Source: Marinobacter litoralis (GTDB lineage Bacteria; Pseudomonadota; Gammaproteobacteria; Pseudomonadales; Oleiphilaceae). Taken from it: 64,000 nt of DNA. Under the pieces are notes generated by a model that did not search any database, was not told the origin of the DNA, and saw nothing but the letters and a program-made list of their open reading frames with translations. Each line of letters opens with the position of its first letter. The first letter of the stretch is position 1. This document shows positions 29,752 through 39,458 of this stretch, one piece after another. Where the stretch lies: assembly GCF_003336705.1 (NCBI RefSeq), contig NZ_QMDL01000002.1, forward strand, positions 62,001 to 126,000. The letters are read 5' to 3'. Made by a program: the position numbers and the translations under genes.

Positions 29752-30369
29752 CTACTCCCAGCTCGCCTGCGAATAACTGAACACCGGCAGCGATACACGC
29801 CAACGAATAGCGACCATGCGCATCAAAAGACCAACGCTGAAAGCGGCAAGCAATGTAATGTTCTCGCTCACACCTTCATGAACTAACAGCAAATAGAGTA
29901 TCGCGACAACCAAGGAGACACTGGCATAGAGTTCATGGCACAAAACCTGAGGCGTACGATTGCACATGATGTCACGAATAATACCGCCGAAAATTCCCGT
30001 GGTAATTCCAGCCATCACGACAACAACGGTGTCATACCCCAACCTCAGTGCAACATTACAGCCGATCACAGTGAAGGCCACGAGACCAATGGCATCCAGA
30101 ACGAGAAAAAGCTGGTTGAGGTGCCGCATGAAACGCGCGAGTAAAACCGTCACGAGGCCAGCGGTAATGGTTGTGTAGATATAGCGGGGATGCTGGGTCC
30201 AGGTCACCGGAAAGTTACCCAGAAGAATGTCTCGAACTGTGCCACCGCCCAAGGCAGTAAAAAAAGCAATCACAGCCACTCCGAACAAGTCCATATTCCT
30301 CCGGCCCGCGGCAAGGGCGCCGGACATAGCTTCAGCGGTAATGGCAATCAGATAGATAGAGGTCAACAT
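29752..30369 (-). CDS. TRIC/UPF0126 family membrane protein, glycine-riboswitch controlled
   Basis: 205 residues from the ATG at 30369 (AGGAG six bases upstream). Six to seven membrane helices and two copies of the UPF0126 repeat, each with a G-G-x-x-R-D motif: FFTALGGGTVRDILLG and GIFGGIIRDIMCN. The family is annotated as trimeric intracellular cation channel-like in bacteria; the E. coli members YicG and YadS are often called putative glycine transporters. The tandem glycine riboswitch directly upstream supports glycine transport or glycine export/relief as the role. Transport direction cannot be read from sequence. Confidence 0.85.
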   Translation of the reverse strand: MLTSIYLIAITAEAMSGALAAGRRNMDLFGVAVIAFFTALGGGTVRDILLGNFPVTWTQHPRYIYTTITAGLVTVLLARFMRHLNQLFLVLDAIGLVAFTVIGCNVALRLGYDTVVVVMAGITTGIFGGIIRDIMCNRTPQVLCHELYASVSLVVAILYLLLVHEGVSENITLLAAFSVGLLMRMVAIRWRVSLPVFSYSQASWE

Positions 30370-30392
30370 ACAGGGCTCCTGCATTTCTGTCG

Positions 30393-30577
30393 CCTCTCCC
30401 CCTGTCCCTGATACCTGAGAGTTTACAGAACCCGGTTCTGCTTGCCCCTTCGGTGGACTGCCTTGGCAGCCTCTCTCCAGACGGCTTTGAATGGTGCCCG
30501 CAGTACATGTGCCTGAGCGTTTATGGGAGGTTGCGCCTTCGGCGGGGCTTACAAGCCTACTCTCCTGCGGAGCGCGG
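30393..30577 (-). promoter_or_regulatory. Tandem glycine riboswitch
   Basis: On the minus strand two glycine aptamers follow each other. Aptamer 1 runs from about 30577: GGAGAG, CGCCGAAGGCGCAA, then ACGCTCAGG. Aptamer 2 starts near 30480: GGAGAG, CACCGAAGGGGCAA, then AACTCTCAGG and GGGACAGGGGGAGAGG. These are the conserved core blocks of the family. A perfect -10 element TATAAT sits just upstream (plus-strand 30579-30584). It ends close to the ribosome binding site of the TRIC/UPF0126 gene, so control at translation initiation is likely. Confidence 0.93.
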
Positions 30578-30636
30578 CATTATAAATAGACACCGGCAAG
30601 ACGTCGAGCAACTCAGAAGGCAACCGGTATTTGCGC

Positions 30637-32250
30637 TCAGGCTTCTCGGACATGAAAACGAGCAATCAAGGTTCTTAATGATTCGGACTGTTCGCGTAGC
30701 TGCTCACTAACCGCCTTAGTGCTCCCAATATGTTGCTGAAGTGACTCGGAACTTTCACCCAGCGCAGTCGCTCGCCGTCCCACACGACCTATCTCATCAC
30801 GCTGAACGACAATCGCTTCGTCAACCTCACTTGTAAAATGATTCAGCTCGTCAAAGGTCTTTTTGAGTACCAGAAGGTGATTTTTTAGTATTCCCAACGT
30901 TTCCCGGTTGGAGTTTCCCGCCTCACGGGTAGCGCCCAGCAATCCATGAGCGCCATCAACCTGACCAATCAACTCGGTAACCCATTGCCGCACCTGAGTC
31001 GTGGATTCGCCCGTTCGGCGGGACAGATTACGAACTTCATCTGCAACAACAGCGAAGCCCCTTCCGTGCTCCCCGGCACGAGCAGCCTCAATGGCAGCGT
31101 TCAAAGCCAGCAAATTTGTCTGCTCGGCGATGTCAGCAATCACACCAATAACGTTCTCGATTTTTTCGCTGGATCCACGAAGCGCTTCGATGGCACCTAC
31201 CACTCGGTTAATCACCTCAACTGCATGTTCAGCGGCCTGCTCGCTCTCCCGCAGCAGGGCCTGAACATCCAGATTGCCCTTGACGGCATCCGAAACCTGA
31301 GCCCGGGAAAACTCGGCGGAGCGCTCAATCTGACCAGCACTCTCCGTGATAGCGCCCATCGATGACACCACATCATGGATTTGCCGGTTGTTATGTTCTG
31401 AAGCAGCCTGAACGGAATCAGCCTGCGCATCCAAATTGCCAGACCGCTGTTGCAAGGCGGCAGCTGCGTCGGTGACGTCCTCTACAAACACGGAAAACTT
31501 GGCTATCAACCCATTGATAGCCAGCGCAACTGCCGCTACCTCGTCGCGACCCGAAATTGGAAGTGGCTTGGAAAGGTCTGACGTTGCCTCCATGATCCTG
31601 AGGCGCTCCACGATCAACTGAAGCCTCGTCGTTACCGTCCGACGGAGCCAATAGGTTAGAAGCAAGGCGCCGAGCAAAACAAAGAGCGAACCGGCGAGTA
31701 GCAAATACTGTCTCTGTTCGAGAAACTCGATCAAGGTTACTGCACCTGCATGAGCCTGCCGACGACCCACCGATCGTTGGCCATTTATTTCTGCCAGCAT
31801 AGGATCAATCGCTTGGTGCAGTTGAAAATCGACAACTTTCCCGGCGGAATAGTAACTCCGTTCATCAATAGGTTGTTTCAGCGCCTCCAGAAGATCCAAA
31901 ACCACCTGATGTGCCGCCGTGTTCTCCTCTGCCCAGCTCTGCAAGCGAGGGTTATCAAGCGCAGACTGCCATTGCGATCTTACGGCGCCGGAAGTTTCCT
32001 CGAACTTTTCGTTGATCTCATTCCACAATAAAAGCTGAGCTTTTATTTTGTAGGCTAGGTCTTTGAGTTGACGATGGCTACGATCAAGATCCGTCAGCAA
32101 CCACACATCCGACATTTGCTCCCGCACGAGGCGGTCCGTTGACTTTTGAGCCTCCCCCACCACTGACACAGAAAGCCATGCCAGACCAGAAAGCGCAATC
32201 AAACAAAACCCGGAAAACACCACCAATCGTTGACGGACCGTAAGACTCAT
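30637..32250 (-). CDS. Methyl-accepting chemotaxis protein
   Basis: 537 residues. One N-terminal helix (about 9-30), a helical periplasmic sensor (about 31-185; four-helix-bundle look), a second helix (about 186-207), a HAMP domain (about 208-262, with TTRLQLIVERLRIMEATSDLSKPLP), and a cytoplasmic coiled coil with the universal hairpin tip (NLLALNAAIEAARAGEHGRG, about 379-398, and VVADEVRNLSRRTGEST). It reports to CheA/CheW. No C-terminal CheR-binding pentapeptide is present. The ligand is unknown. The glycine riboswitch unit starts right after its stop codon. Confidence 0.92.
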   Translation of the reverse strand: MSLTVRQRLVVFSGFCLIALSGLAWLSVSVVGEAQKSTDRLVREQMSDVWLLTDLDRSHRQLKDLAYKIKAQLLLWNEINEKFEETSGAVRSQWQSALDNPRLQSWAEENTAAHQVVLDLLEALKQPIDERSYYSAGKVVDFQLHQAIDPMLAEINGQRSVGRRQAHAGAVTLIEFLEQRQYLLLAGSLFVLLGALLLTYWLRRTVTTRLQLIVERLRIMEATSDLSKPLPISGRDEVAAVALAINGLIAKFSVFVEDVTDAAAALQQRSGNLDAQADSVQAASEHNNRQIHDVVSSMGAITESAGQIERSAEFSRAQVSDAVKGNLDVQALLRESEQAAEHAVEVINRVVGAIEALRGSSEKIENVIGVIADIAEQTNLLALNAAIEAARAGEHGRGFAVVADEVRNLSRRTGESTTQVRQWVTELIGQVDGAHGLLGATREAGNSNRETLGILKNHLLVLKKTFDELNHFTSEVDEAIVVQRDEIGRVGRRATALGESSESLQQHIGSTKAVSEQLREQSESLRTLIARFHVREA

Positions 32251-32327
32251 AGCGTGAACTGCCTTTCGAAATGTTCATGACGAGCCTAGAGAGCATTGAT
32301 GACAGTTTTGCTACAAAGCGCCTGAAT

Positions 32328-33164
32328 CTAACCGGGTTCAGTAGCACTTTCGTTGTTATTCAGAGGGGTACGATGAGACCCCGTGCGCTCATGTTCTTCA
32401 CGCAAAGTCACCAAACCTTGGCTAACTTGCCGGTGGAGCATTTGGGCTAAGTCGGCCGGATTGTCATTGGCGGAAACTGCTACCGGTGGGTGGTACAAAA
32501 CATCCATTCGCACCGCAGGCTTTTTTAGCAGGCGGCATAGGTGCGAAACAAAATCATCGTCACCCGTGAAAGGCACCAACCAGTCGGGCTGCCCATTTCG
32601 GTGGTAAGAAATCGTTATCGCCTGCACTCGGCACTTAGCTTCGATTGCCACCCCGAGCATGTGCGGGTGAAATCGTTTCACGCTTTCACCGGTGGTTGTT
32701 GTGCCTTCAGGAAATACCACCACTGAACTCCCGTCCTCCAGTGCCGACACCAGTGTTTGTCGTACCTGAGCGGAATCCCCTGCCCCCCTTTGCACAAAAA
32801 TCGTACCGATTTCACGCGCAATCCAGCCAATTAGGGGCCAGGAGGCCACCTCTCGCTTGGCTAAAAATCGTAAAGGAAGGCCCGCCGCCAGAATGGGAAT
32901 GTCGGTCCAAGAAACATGATTGCACACACGCAAGGCCGGGCCTTCCATCGCCAAACCGTGAGTCTGAATGCGCATGCCCAATAACCGGCATAAACCAGCA
33001 GAATACCTATTCACCAGACCGGTTCGGTCGATTCGTTGCCGGCTACAAATTTCGATAATTCGAACCAAACCGAGCGTTGCCATACTGAGCGACAAAAAGA
33101 CTACAAACGCACTCAGGCGGGTGAAGAACCGAACACTCTCGACAATCCGCTGTAGTTTGCTCAA
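32328..33164 (-). CDS. PlsC-type lysophospholipid acyltransferase (OlsA-like)
   Basis: 278 residues, one N-terminal membrane helix (about 16-38). Acyltransferase motifs: NHVSWTD (His83-x4-Asp88), the acceptor-binding FVQRGAG, and FPEGTTT (151-157). It overlaps the upstream OlsB-like gene by 4 bases, and in several proteobacteria such pairs make ornithine lipids: OlsB N-acylates ornithine and OlsA O-acylates the lyso-lipid. A role in phosphatidic-acid synthesis cannot be excluded, but a chromosomal plsC would normally sit elsewhere. Membrane-associated on the cytoplasmic side. Confidence 0.85.
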   Translation of the reverse strand: MSKLQRIVESVRFFTRLSAFVVFLSLSMATLGLVRIIEICSRQRIDRTGLVNRYSAGLCRLLGMRIQTHGLAMEGPALRVCNHVSWTDIPILAAGLPLRFLAKREVASWPLIGWIAREIGTIFVQRGAGDSAQVRQTLVSALEDGSSVVVFPEGTTTTGESVKRFHPHMLGVAIEAKCRVQAITISYHRNGQPDWLVPFTGDDDFVSHLCRLLKKPAVRMDVLYHPPVAVSANDNPADLAQMLHRQVSQGLVTLREEHERTGSHRTPLNNNESATEPG

Positions 33165-33919
33165 GCGATCTTGGCCTCTAGGTTGTAGCGCCGCGCATAA
33201 CGGGCGGCCAGGTTATCCACTTTCAACAGCACCAGTAGATCCGCACAACGGAAAGCCGGGTCCCAGCAGGGATCACCACACACCTCGGCACCCAAACGCA
33301 TATAGCTTCGGATCAGCGGCGGAATCACGACTTTGTCTGTTTGTGTGTTCTGGCTGGCAAGATGCGGCAATGTACGCTTAGGCGTAACTCGGAAGTCCTC
33401 TGCTGCAAGGTACTTCTGTTGAACCTGCTGGGTTACTCGCCAAGCCCTGTATCCGCCATCAAGCATACTGATGCTGGCGCAGCCCAGCAGATAATCTATG
33501 CCTTCCTGAACCAAATACCGCGCCACCTCGGTCCACAGCATGCTTAGTGCCGCTCCCGAGCGGAAATCGCTACGAATACAGGTTCGGCCTAGCTCTGCAA
33601 ATGCGCCGCGATTCCGTTTCAGACGATCAAGATTGAATTCTTCTTCTGAATAGAAGCCACCAATTTTTTCAGCCACTTCACCGTGCAGAAGCCGCGTGGT
33701 TGCCACCACCTCGCCGTTTTGGTTCATTACCACGAAGTGTTCGCACCAAGGGTCAAAACGATCTTCGTCAATACCGGTATCCGTCTTCAGATCAGCGCCA
33801 TATTCGCTGGAGAATACCTCATACCTTAGCTGTTGGGCCGCAATAATTTGGGCCGGCTCCTTTGCTACACAGGAGGTAAGCTTTCGGCCGCTGCTGGATG
33901 CTCTGGACTGACTCTGCAT
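33161..33919 (-). CDS. OlsB-like ornithine N-acyltransferase (GNAT fold)
   Basis: 252 residues of the OlsB acyl-ACP N-acyltransferase family: AAQQLRYEVFSSEYG, DEDRFDPWCEHFVV, VVATTRLL, ELGRTCIRSDFRSGAALSMLW and LLGCASISM are family blocks. The product uses 3-hydroxyacyl-ACP to acylate the alpha-amino group of ornithine, giving lyso-ornithine lipid, a phosphorus-free membrane lipid. GGAAGGGG lies eight bases upstream of the ATG. Ornithine lipids often rise in phosphate limitation; I saw no clear Pho box in the short upstream gap. Confidence 0.83.
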   Translation of the reverse strand: MQSQSRASSSGRKLTSCVAKEPAQIIAAQQLRYEVFSSEYGADLKTDTGIDEDRFDPWCEHFVVMNQNGEVVATTRLLHGEVAEKIGGFYSEEEFNLDRLKRNRGAFAELGRTCIRSDFRSGAALSMLWTEVARYLVQEGIDYLLGCASISMLDGGYRAWRVTQQVQQKYLAAEDFRVTPKRTLPHLASQNTQTDKVVIPPLIRSYMRLGAEVCGDPCWDPAFRCADLLVLLKVDNLAARYARRYNLEAKIA

Positions 33920-34039
33920 TCGTTAACCCCTTCCAATGGCTGACTCGCTGCCCGCTAACCAACAGCAGACCGATTTAAGCCGAGATTAAAGATGGAGCTT
34001 TACAACCAGATGAAGAATTTACGATGAAGCGATGACAAT

Positions 34040-34798
34040 TCAGTTGGTGCGTGCCTGAACGCATTCATCGAATGGAAAGTAGGCTTTCAATTGCTCGATC
34101 AACCAGGGTGAATCGTCCAATGGCAAGTCATGACCAGCGTCAGGGTGCAGTTCCAAAGGGCACTCAAGCGACTTGGCCAAATCGCGGCTGCAACGCCAGT
34201 CTGTTATACGGTCGCGGTAACTGGCCAACACAAGGGTTGGCATCTTGGGAACCTTACGTGGTGGTTTATAGCAGGAGGCCGCATAGAGCTGACGAATTAC
34301 ATCGCCCCGCCGAACCGGGCGCTCACGCTGAATCGTCTGCCATTGCCGAGCAACCTCATCACTAATGGGGCGGTTACTCGTAAGAGCCAAAATGGCGCGC
34401 TCCCGCTTATCACTGTCGGCTTGTGTCAGCATGCGCATAACAGGCGTCCATTGAACAGGGCGCATTCGCCGCCAAGGCGAACTCAATCGGGAACTGGAAG
34501 AAATCAGCACCAGACTTGCACAATCTTCAGGCCGATTGAGTGCCCAGTCTAGCGCCACCATACCTCCGAGAGACAGTCCGATCAGCCCAAGCGGGCGTGG
34601 CAGATTACGAGTCACCCGATCAGCGAACTGGCGAGCCTCCACAATGGAGGTGGGCGAGCGAAAATCCCGAGCTAGCCCGGTGCCAGGCAGGTCAACTGTA
34701 TGAAATTTATCCACGGGGCGCGCCCGCCGAAGCTGCTCTGGCCAGTCGCCCCAATGAGCACTTTCCCTTGCCAGCCCTCGGATTAACAACCAATCCAT
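34040..34798 (-). CDS. Alpha/beta hydrolase, BioH-like
   Basis: 252 residues. Nucleophile elbow GLSLGG with Ser76, catalytic Asp in SYRDRITDW and His in PDAGHDLP. The opening LIRGLARESAHWGDWPEQL matches the HG-loop start of small serine hydrolases. BioH (pimeloyl-ACP methyl ester hydrolase) is one possibility, but no biotin genes are nearby, so only a carboxylesterase-type hydrolase can be claimed. It shares one base with the stop of the M14 peptidase gene (TAATG), so the two are translationally coupled. Confidence 0.8.
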   Translation of the reverse strand: MDWLLIRGLARESAHWGDWPEQLRRARPVDKFHTVDLPGTGLARDFRSPTSIVEARQFADRVTRNLPRPLGLIGLSLGGMVALDWALNRPEDCASLVLISSSSRLSSPWRRMRPVQWTPVMRMLTQADSDKRERAILALTSNRPISDEVARQWQTIQRERPVRRGDVIRQLYAASCYKPPRKVPKMPTLVLASYRDRITDWRCSRDLAKSLECPLELHPDAGHDLPLDDSPWLIEQLKAYFPFDECVQARTN

Positions 34799-35904
34799 TA
34801 TAGGTTCTCGCCCTTACTGTACCAATGCGTCCTGGCAGCGGCCCGCAGCCACTCGCCTTCAGATGGGGTGGGCAGCCAGCTGTCGTAATTCGCGCTTGCG
34901 TTGAGCAGGAAATCAAACAAAAGCATATGGCTGCGAAGAACCCGATGATGGCGGTGAGTCACCAGAGGGTTGAACAGCCCTTCCCGGCTGAACAACTGGC
35001 GGGGACGCTTGCGCAACCAGCGCCACGAGCCCATCTCAAGAGTCAGCGGAAGCCAAGGGGCACTGGCCGCACGATTATGGCGTTTATAAAAATAGTCCCA
35101 CAGATCTCCATGGGTAACGTAATGCTCCGATTGCGGCTCAAACTGATAGTCGTGGTGGGGGTAGGCTTGTTCCCAAAGCAGCTTCAGGGCCATAACGGAC
35201 GAGATGTTACGCATGGGCCGGCGCCGGTAAGCGTAGGGAAACCATATCTGATCACGCCAGCCGAAACCTGAGTGGCAGTCGAGCGATACGCTGAATGGCC
35301 GGCCGGGCAACACCTCTTCGATGATACTCTGCAACGCGAGGTTCTCAGGCTCCATCCCTTGATCAAGCTTGCCTCTGTACCAAGGCAGTGACGGTGATAG
35401 TCGTTGCCCGCCCACCAGAAAGGTACTTGGGCTCTGGGCTGAAATGGGCGCATTGCGCATAAGGTCCACACCGGCAGGATTACTGCGCCGGCCCAGATAC
35501 ATCCCGCCGGGATTAAGCAGGGGCACAACCACCAACCGTACCTGCTGCAGAAATTCAGCCAGATGCTCATCCCAGCGAAGCCTGTTGGCTAGGCTTTGCA
35601 ACCATGCCGTAACCACTTGAGTGCCGATGCGCTCCAGCCCGTGCACTCCGCCCAGCAATAGCAACGCAGGACGGTCAGCTGGCGCACCACCAACATCGAC
35701 ACGGTAAATTGGCAACTTATGAGAGCCCACAGGAATGCTTGCACTCACCTGCACTGAAAACTGCTTTGGTGATTCGGCGAGGGTACGCTCCAACTCGATC
35801 AGCTCAGGTAAGCGCCTGCGCAACTGCCGCCGCTGCTTTCCATCACGCAATCCCTGTTGTTCCGGCACCACCTTGATGTGAGTGAGGTCGCTAAGCTCCG
35901 TCAT
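34798..35904 (-). CDS. M14 family zinc carboxypeptidase-like protein
   Basis: 368 residues, no signal peptide. M14 zinc motif HGLE (His88, Glu91, in LLLGGVHGLERIG) and a downstream histidine in SLDCHSGFGW; NPGGM and the late glutamate in LTLEMGSWRW complete the likely active site. The cytosolic family members of this shape (succinylglutamate desuccinylase/aspartoacylase-like or peptidoglycan peptide amidases) act on small peptides or N-acyl amino acids; the substrate is unknown. Coupled to the hydrolase gene downstream. Confidence 0.8.
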   Translation of the reverse strand: MTELSDLTHIKVVPEQQGLRDGKQRRQLRRRLPELIELERTLAESPKQFSVQVSASIPVGSHKLPIYRVDVGGAPADRPALLLLGGVHGLERIGTQVVTAWLQSLANRLRWDEHLAEFLQQVRLVVVPLLNPGGMYLGRRSNPAGVDLMRNAPISAQSPSTFLVGGQRLSPSLPWYRGKLDQGMEPENLALQSIIEEVLPGRPFSVSLDCHSGFGWRDQIWFPYAYRRRPMRNISSVMALKLLWEQAYPHHDYQFEPQSEHYVTHGDLWDYFYKRHNRAASAPWLPLTLEMGSWRWLRKRPRQLFSREGLFNPLVTHRHHRVLRSHMLLFDFLLNASANYDSWLPTPSEGEWLRAAARTHWYSKGENL

Positions 35905-36143
35905 GGGCCTATCTCACGTCATTCGGTGCGCGTCTGCATCCGGCGAACGGCGTAATTGCTGACATCATCAGGCCTACCTCTGGCAATTTCGTCAAAGATA
36001 ACGAAACCAGATGAAATTCAGGTGTCAGCATTCCTACGATTATGTGACAAACCTAGCTATGAATTACACAAACCCGGCGCGACAGTTTGTGCTCTTTGAG
36101 AAATTCGGAGGCAGGCACAGAGGAATTCCGAGGTACAGAAAGC

Positions 36144-36180
36144 AAAAAAGGCAGACCAGTAAGTTACTGATCTGCCTTTC
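36144..36180 (-). terminator. Terminator downstream of tRNA-fMet
   Basis: On the minus strand a stem of about 11-13 bp (GGCAGATCAGTAA / TTACTGGTCTGCC) is followed by TTTTTTGCTTTC, just past the tRNA 3' end. Nearly the same as the hairpin at 10690-10726. Confidence 0.88.
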
Positions 36181-36187
36181 TTTTATA

Positions 36188-36264
<77 letters not shown>

Positions 36265-36338
36265 TCAAACTGTTCGTCTTATTTCGGGGCCAACCCCGAT
36301 CAACGTGGCGCAAATAGTACAGATAACTATCTGACGCG

Positions 36339-37022
36339 TCAACCAATATCTTCAAACAAATCGGTTGGGTAATTCAGATCGTCATCCGCACTGCCCGGCT
36401 GCTGATACAAACCTACCGTTTCAATGGCCACCTGAACCGGCTTGAAAGACCGCCGGTGCTCGGGAGTTGCCCCCAGACGCATCAAAGCTTCCTGATGAAC
36501 CGGTGTCGGGTACCCTTTGTGCTTGGCGAAGCCGAAACCGGGGTATTTTTCTTCCAGCTCGTCCATTTCCCGATCACGGGTAACTTTGGCGACAATGGAT
36601 GCAGCGCTGATGGCCTCAACCCGGCCGTCCCCTTTAACGACTGGCTCCGATGGCCACTGCCATTTGGGGCAACGATTGCCATCCACCAAAACGTATTCCG
36701 GAGCGATCGCCAGACCATCTACCGCTCGCTGCATCGCAAGCATGGTTGCCTGATAAATGTTGAGCCGATCAATTTCTTCCGGTTCGCAGCGGCCGAGACT
36801 CCAGGCTGCTGCCTTTTCGAGAATTTCGTCATACAGCCTTGACCGCTTCTTCTCAGTCAGCTTTTTGGAGTCCGCCAATCCCGCGATTGGCCGCTCCGGG
36901 TCGAGAATAACCGCGGCGGTAACCACGGCGCCCACCAACGGTCCCCGCCCTACTTCATCAACGCCCGCCAAAAGCACTCCCTGATAGGCACACTCAAACG
37001 GTGGCAGATCTTTGCCAGCCAT
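36339..37022 (-). CDS. rnhB: Ribonuclease HII
   Basis: 227 residues. It cleaves the RNA strand of RNA-DNA hybrids and starts removal of single ribonucleotides from DNA. Active-site blocks: [15 protein letters not shown] (Asp and Glu ligands near 20-21), LADSKKL, VLVDGN and [14 protein letters not shown]. The C-terminal tail after about residue 205 is longer than usual. It shares one base with the lpxB stop (TAATG). Confidence 0.96.
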   Translation of the reverse strand: MAGKDLPPFECAYQGVLLAGVDEVGRGPLVGAVVTAAVILDPERPIAGLADSKKLTEKKRSRLYDEILEKAAAWSLGRCEPEEIDRLNIYQATMLAMQRAVDGLAIAPEYVLVDGNRCPKWQWPSEPVVKGDGRVEAISAASIVAKVTRDREMDELEEKYPGFGFAKHKGYPTPVHQEALMRLGATPEHRRSFKPVQVAIETVGLYQQPGSADDDLNYPTDLFEDIG

Positions 37023-38200
37023 TAACGCTTACTCTCAATGAGCTTGGACACGGCTGTCGCTGCCCGCTCATCGGCATTTTGTTTTAGAGCAATGTGCAAT
37101 TCGGTAAAAGCTTCTTTCAAGGCCGCACGCCCCGACGTATCTTCAAGACGTTCCAATACCGCGGCACCCAGAGCTTCAGGTGTCGCATCGTCCTGCAACA
37201 GCTCAGGCACGAGCTCTTTCTTGGCAAGCAGATTCGGTAAAGCGACCCAAGGCACCTTCACTAAACGCGAAAGCAAAGCAAAACTGAAGTTACTGAGCCG
37301 ATAACCCACCACCATAGGCTTTTTCAGCAGCATGGCTTCCAATGTGGCCGTTCCTGATGCGAGCATCACTACGTCACTCGCTGCCATAACCTCACGAGAG
37401 CGACCGCGCACCAAGGTCACCGACAGTTTGACCTCAAGGGATTCCACCAACTCCTGAATCTGGCGCTCGCGATCACGGTTTACGCACGGAATGACCAACT
37501 GGATATCCGGCCTACGGCTTTGCAACCACCTCGAAGCTTCTAAAAACAGGGTTCCAAGACGCTCGACCTCACCACCGCGACTACCGGGCAGCACCGCCAA
37601 AACCGGCTTATCCGCATCAAGGCCAAGCGCCTCACGGGCGGCCAAGGTGTCTGGTTCCATCGGCACCCGGTCGGCAAGCGGGTGGCCCACAAAAGCTACG
37701 GGTACGTTATGCTCTTCGTAAAACCGGGCCTCGAAAGGAAGCAGCGTAAGCATTAAGTCGATCGATTTGGCAATTTTGAAAATGCGTTTCTGGCGCCAAG
37801 CCCATACCGAAGGACTGACATAATGCACGGAAGGAATGCCCGCCTCCCGACACCGTCGCTCGATGGTAATGGTGAAATCGGGCGAATCGATGCCGATGAC
37901 AACATCAGGAGGGGTTGTAAAGAAGTAATCAAGAAGACGGGCACGGATGCTGAACAGCTCCCGGATACGTCCCAGAACCTCCACAAGCCCCATCACGGAA
38001 AGCCGTTCCATGGGAACCAAAGAATGGAAGCCCTCGGCGATCATCTCGTCGCCACCAATACCAACAAAGCGAGCGTTGGGGTACCTCAAGCGAAGCGACC
38101 GCACGAGCCCGGCACCGAGAATATCCCCCGATGCCTCTCCCGCGATAATCGCTATGGTCACCTTGCGAAAGCTGACTGGCTCTACCTGAACATCTGCCAC
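37022..38200 (-). CDS. lpxB: Lipid-A-disaccharide synthase
   Basis: 392 residues, GT-B fold. It joins UDP-2,3-diacylglucosamine and lipid X to make the lipid A disaccharide at the inner membrane. Family blocks: [66 protein letters not shown]. The start codon is GTG at 38200 with AGGAG about eight bases upstream. It begins 18 bases after the lpxA stop. Confidence 0.96.
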   Translation of the reverse strand: MADVQVEPVSFRKVTIAIIAGEASGDILGAGLVRSLRLRYPNARFVGIGGDEMIAEGFHSLVPMERLSVMGLVEVLGRIRELFSIRARLLDYFFTTPPDVVIGIDSPDFTITIERRCREAGIPSVHYVSPSVWAWRQKRIFKIAKSIDLMLTLLPFEARFYEEHNVPVAFVGHPLADRVPMEPDTLAAREALGLDADKPVLAVLPGSRGGEVERLGTLFLEASRWLQSRRPDIQLVIPCVNRDRERQIQELVESLEVKLSVTLVRGRSREVMAASDVVMLASGTATLEAMLLKKPMVVGYRLSNFSFALLSRLVKVPWVALPNLLAKKELVPELLQDDATPEALGAAVLERLEDTSGRAALKEAFTELHIALKQNADERAATAVSKLIESKR

Positions 38201-38218
38201 CGGCAGTCTCCTGCCGAC

Positions 38219-39010
38219 CTAGCGTATGATGCCGCGATCCGATCCCCGGAGCGAGGCAATCAGAGGCTTCATCACAGGGTTATCAGCGTAACTTTTCTCA
38301 AGTTCGGCCAACGCTTGCTCGCTGGTTAAACCTTGTCGGTAGATCACCTTGTAGGCACGTCGTAACGCCAACAAATCTTCTTTGCTGAACCCACGGCGCT
38401 TTAAGCCCTCGACATTCATACCGTGCGGCTGAGCGGATTGACCGCTGGCCATAACATACGCGGGAATATCTTTCAGAACGATGCTGCCACCGGCCGCCAT
38501 ACTGTGTGCGCCAATGTGACAGAACTGATGCACCATGGTGCCACCACCCAGAATTGCGAAATCACCGACCGTGACATGGCCTGCCAAGGTCGCACAGTTC
38601 GCCAGAATGGTGCCATTGCCAACCACACAGTCGTGCGCAACGTGCACATAAGCCATCAACAGGTTATCGCTACCAATGCGTGTTTCGCCGCGATCTTGAG
38701 TGGTGCCACGATGAATAGTGCAGTTCTCGCGAATGGTATTGTTGTCACCAATAATGAGTGTTGTAGGCTCACCTGCGTACTTCTTGTCCTGACACTCTTC
38801 TCCGACACTGGAGAACTGGAATATTCGGTTATTTTTACCAATAACCGTTGGACCTTTCACAACAACGTGGGAAAGAATCTCGGTGTTGTCACCGATTTCG
38901 ACCCCAGGGCCAATATAGCTCCAAGGCCCAACAGTTACGTTAGCCCCCAGCTTGGCTGATGGGTCAACAATCGCTTGAGGATGGACACCCGACCAGTCAT
39001 TTGTCGCCAT
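38219..39010 (-). CDS. lpxA: UDP-N-acetylglucosamine O-acyltransferase
   Basis: 263 residues. Left-handed beta-helix of hexapeptide repeats (VTVGPWSYIGPGVEIGDNTEI). It transfers 3-hydroxyacyl from ACP to UDP-GlcNAc, the first lipid A step. Catalytic histidine in AYVHVAHDCVVGN and acyl-binding CTIHRGTTQD. Start taken as the ATG at 39010, which overlaps the fabZ stop by one base (TGATG); a TTG at 39013 is the alternative. Confidence 0.96.
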   Translation of the reverse strand: MATNDWSGVHPQAIVDPSAKLGANVTVGPWSYIGPGVEIGDNTEILSHVVVKGPTVIGKNNRIFQFSSVGEECQDKKYAGEPTTLIIGDNNTIRENCTIHRGTTQDRGETRIGSDNLLMAYVHVAHDCVVGNGTILANCATLAGHVTVGDFAILGGGTMVHQFCHIGAHSMAAGGSIVLKDIPAYVMASGQSAQPHGMNVEGLKRRGFSKEDLLALRRAYKVIYRQGLTSEQALAELEKSYADNPVMKPLIASLRGSDRGIIR

Positions 39011-39450
39011 CAAACTTCTCTCTCAGCGGTTAATATTTCTGCCACACACACAACGTCGCCATCGACCAACGCGCGGCAATTAAATTTCCACAGACCGCGC
39101 TTGGCAGAAACAAGCTCGGACTCCAGTTCCAGACGGTCTCCCGGGCGCACAGGACGCTTAAAACGGGCCTTATCAGAACCAGCCAAATATTGTATCACGC
39201 CGTCTGATGGTTTCCGCCCAACCGTCACAAATCCCAGAATACCGGAAAGCTGCGCCATGGCTTCAATGATTAGCACACCCGGCATAATGGGGTTATCAGG
39301 AAAATGACCGGTGAAGAACGGCTCGTTAAACGACACGTTCTTATAGCCTTTGATGGATACGCTTTTTTCGACCTCGGTTACCCGATCGACCAGCATAAAC
39401 GGGTATCTATGGGGCAAGTATTCTAAAATTTCTTCGATATTCATGCTCAT
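39010..39450 (-). CDS. fabZ: 3-hydroxyacyl-ACP dehydratase FabZ
   Basis: 146 residues. Hot-dog-fold dehydratase of fatty acid elongation. Catalytic His49 ([14 protein letters not shown]) and Glu63 (IIEAMAQ), and the start block [18 protein letters not shown]. Two in-frame ATGs (39450 and 39444) are possible. Located between lpxD and lpxA as in most gammaproteobacteria, where it competes with LpxA for 3-hydroxyacyl-ACP. Confidence 0.97.
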   Translation of the reverse strand: MSMNIEEILEYLPHRYPFMLVDRVTEVEKSVSIKGYKNVSFNEPFFTGHFPDNPIMPGVLIIEAMAQLSGILGFVTVGRKPSDGVIQYLAGSDKARFKRPVRPGDRLELESELVSAKRGLWKFNCRALVDGDVVCVAEILTAEREV

Positions 39451-39458
39451 GACCGGAC

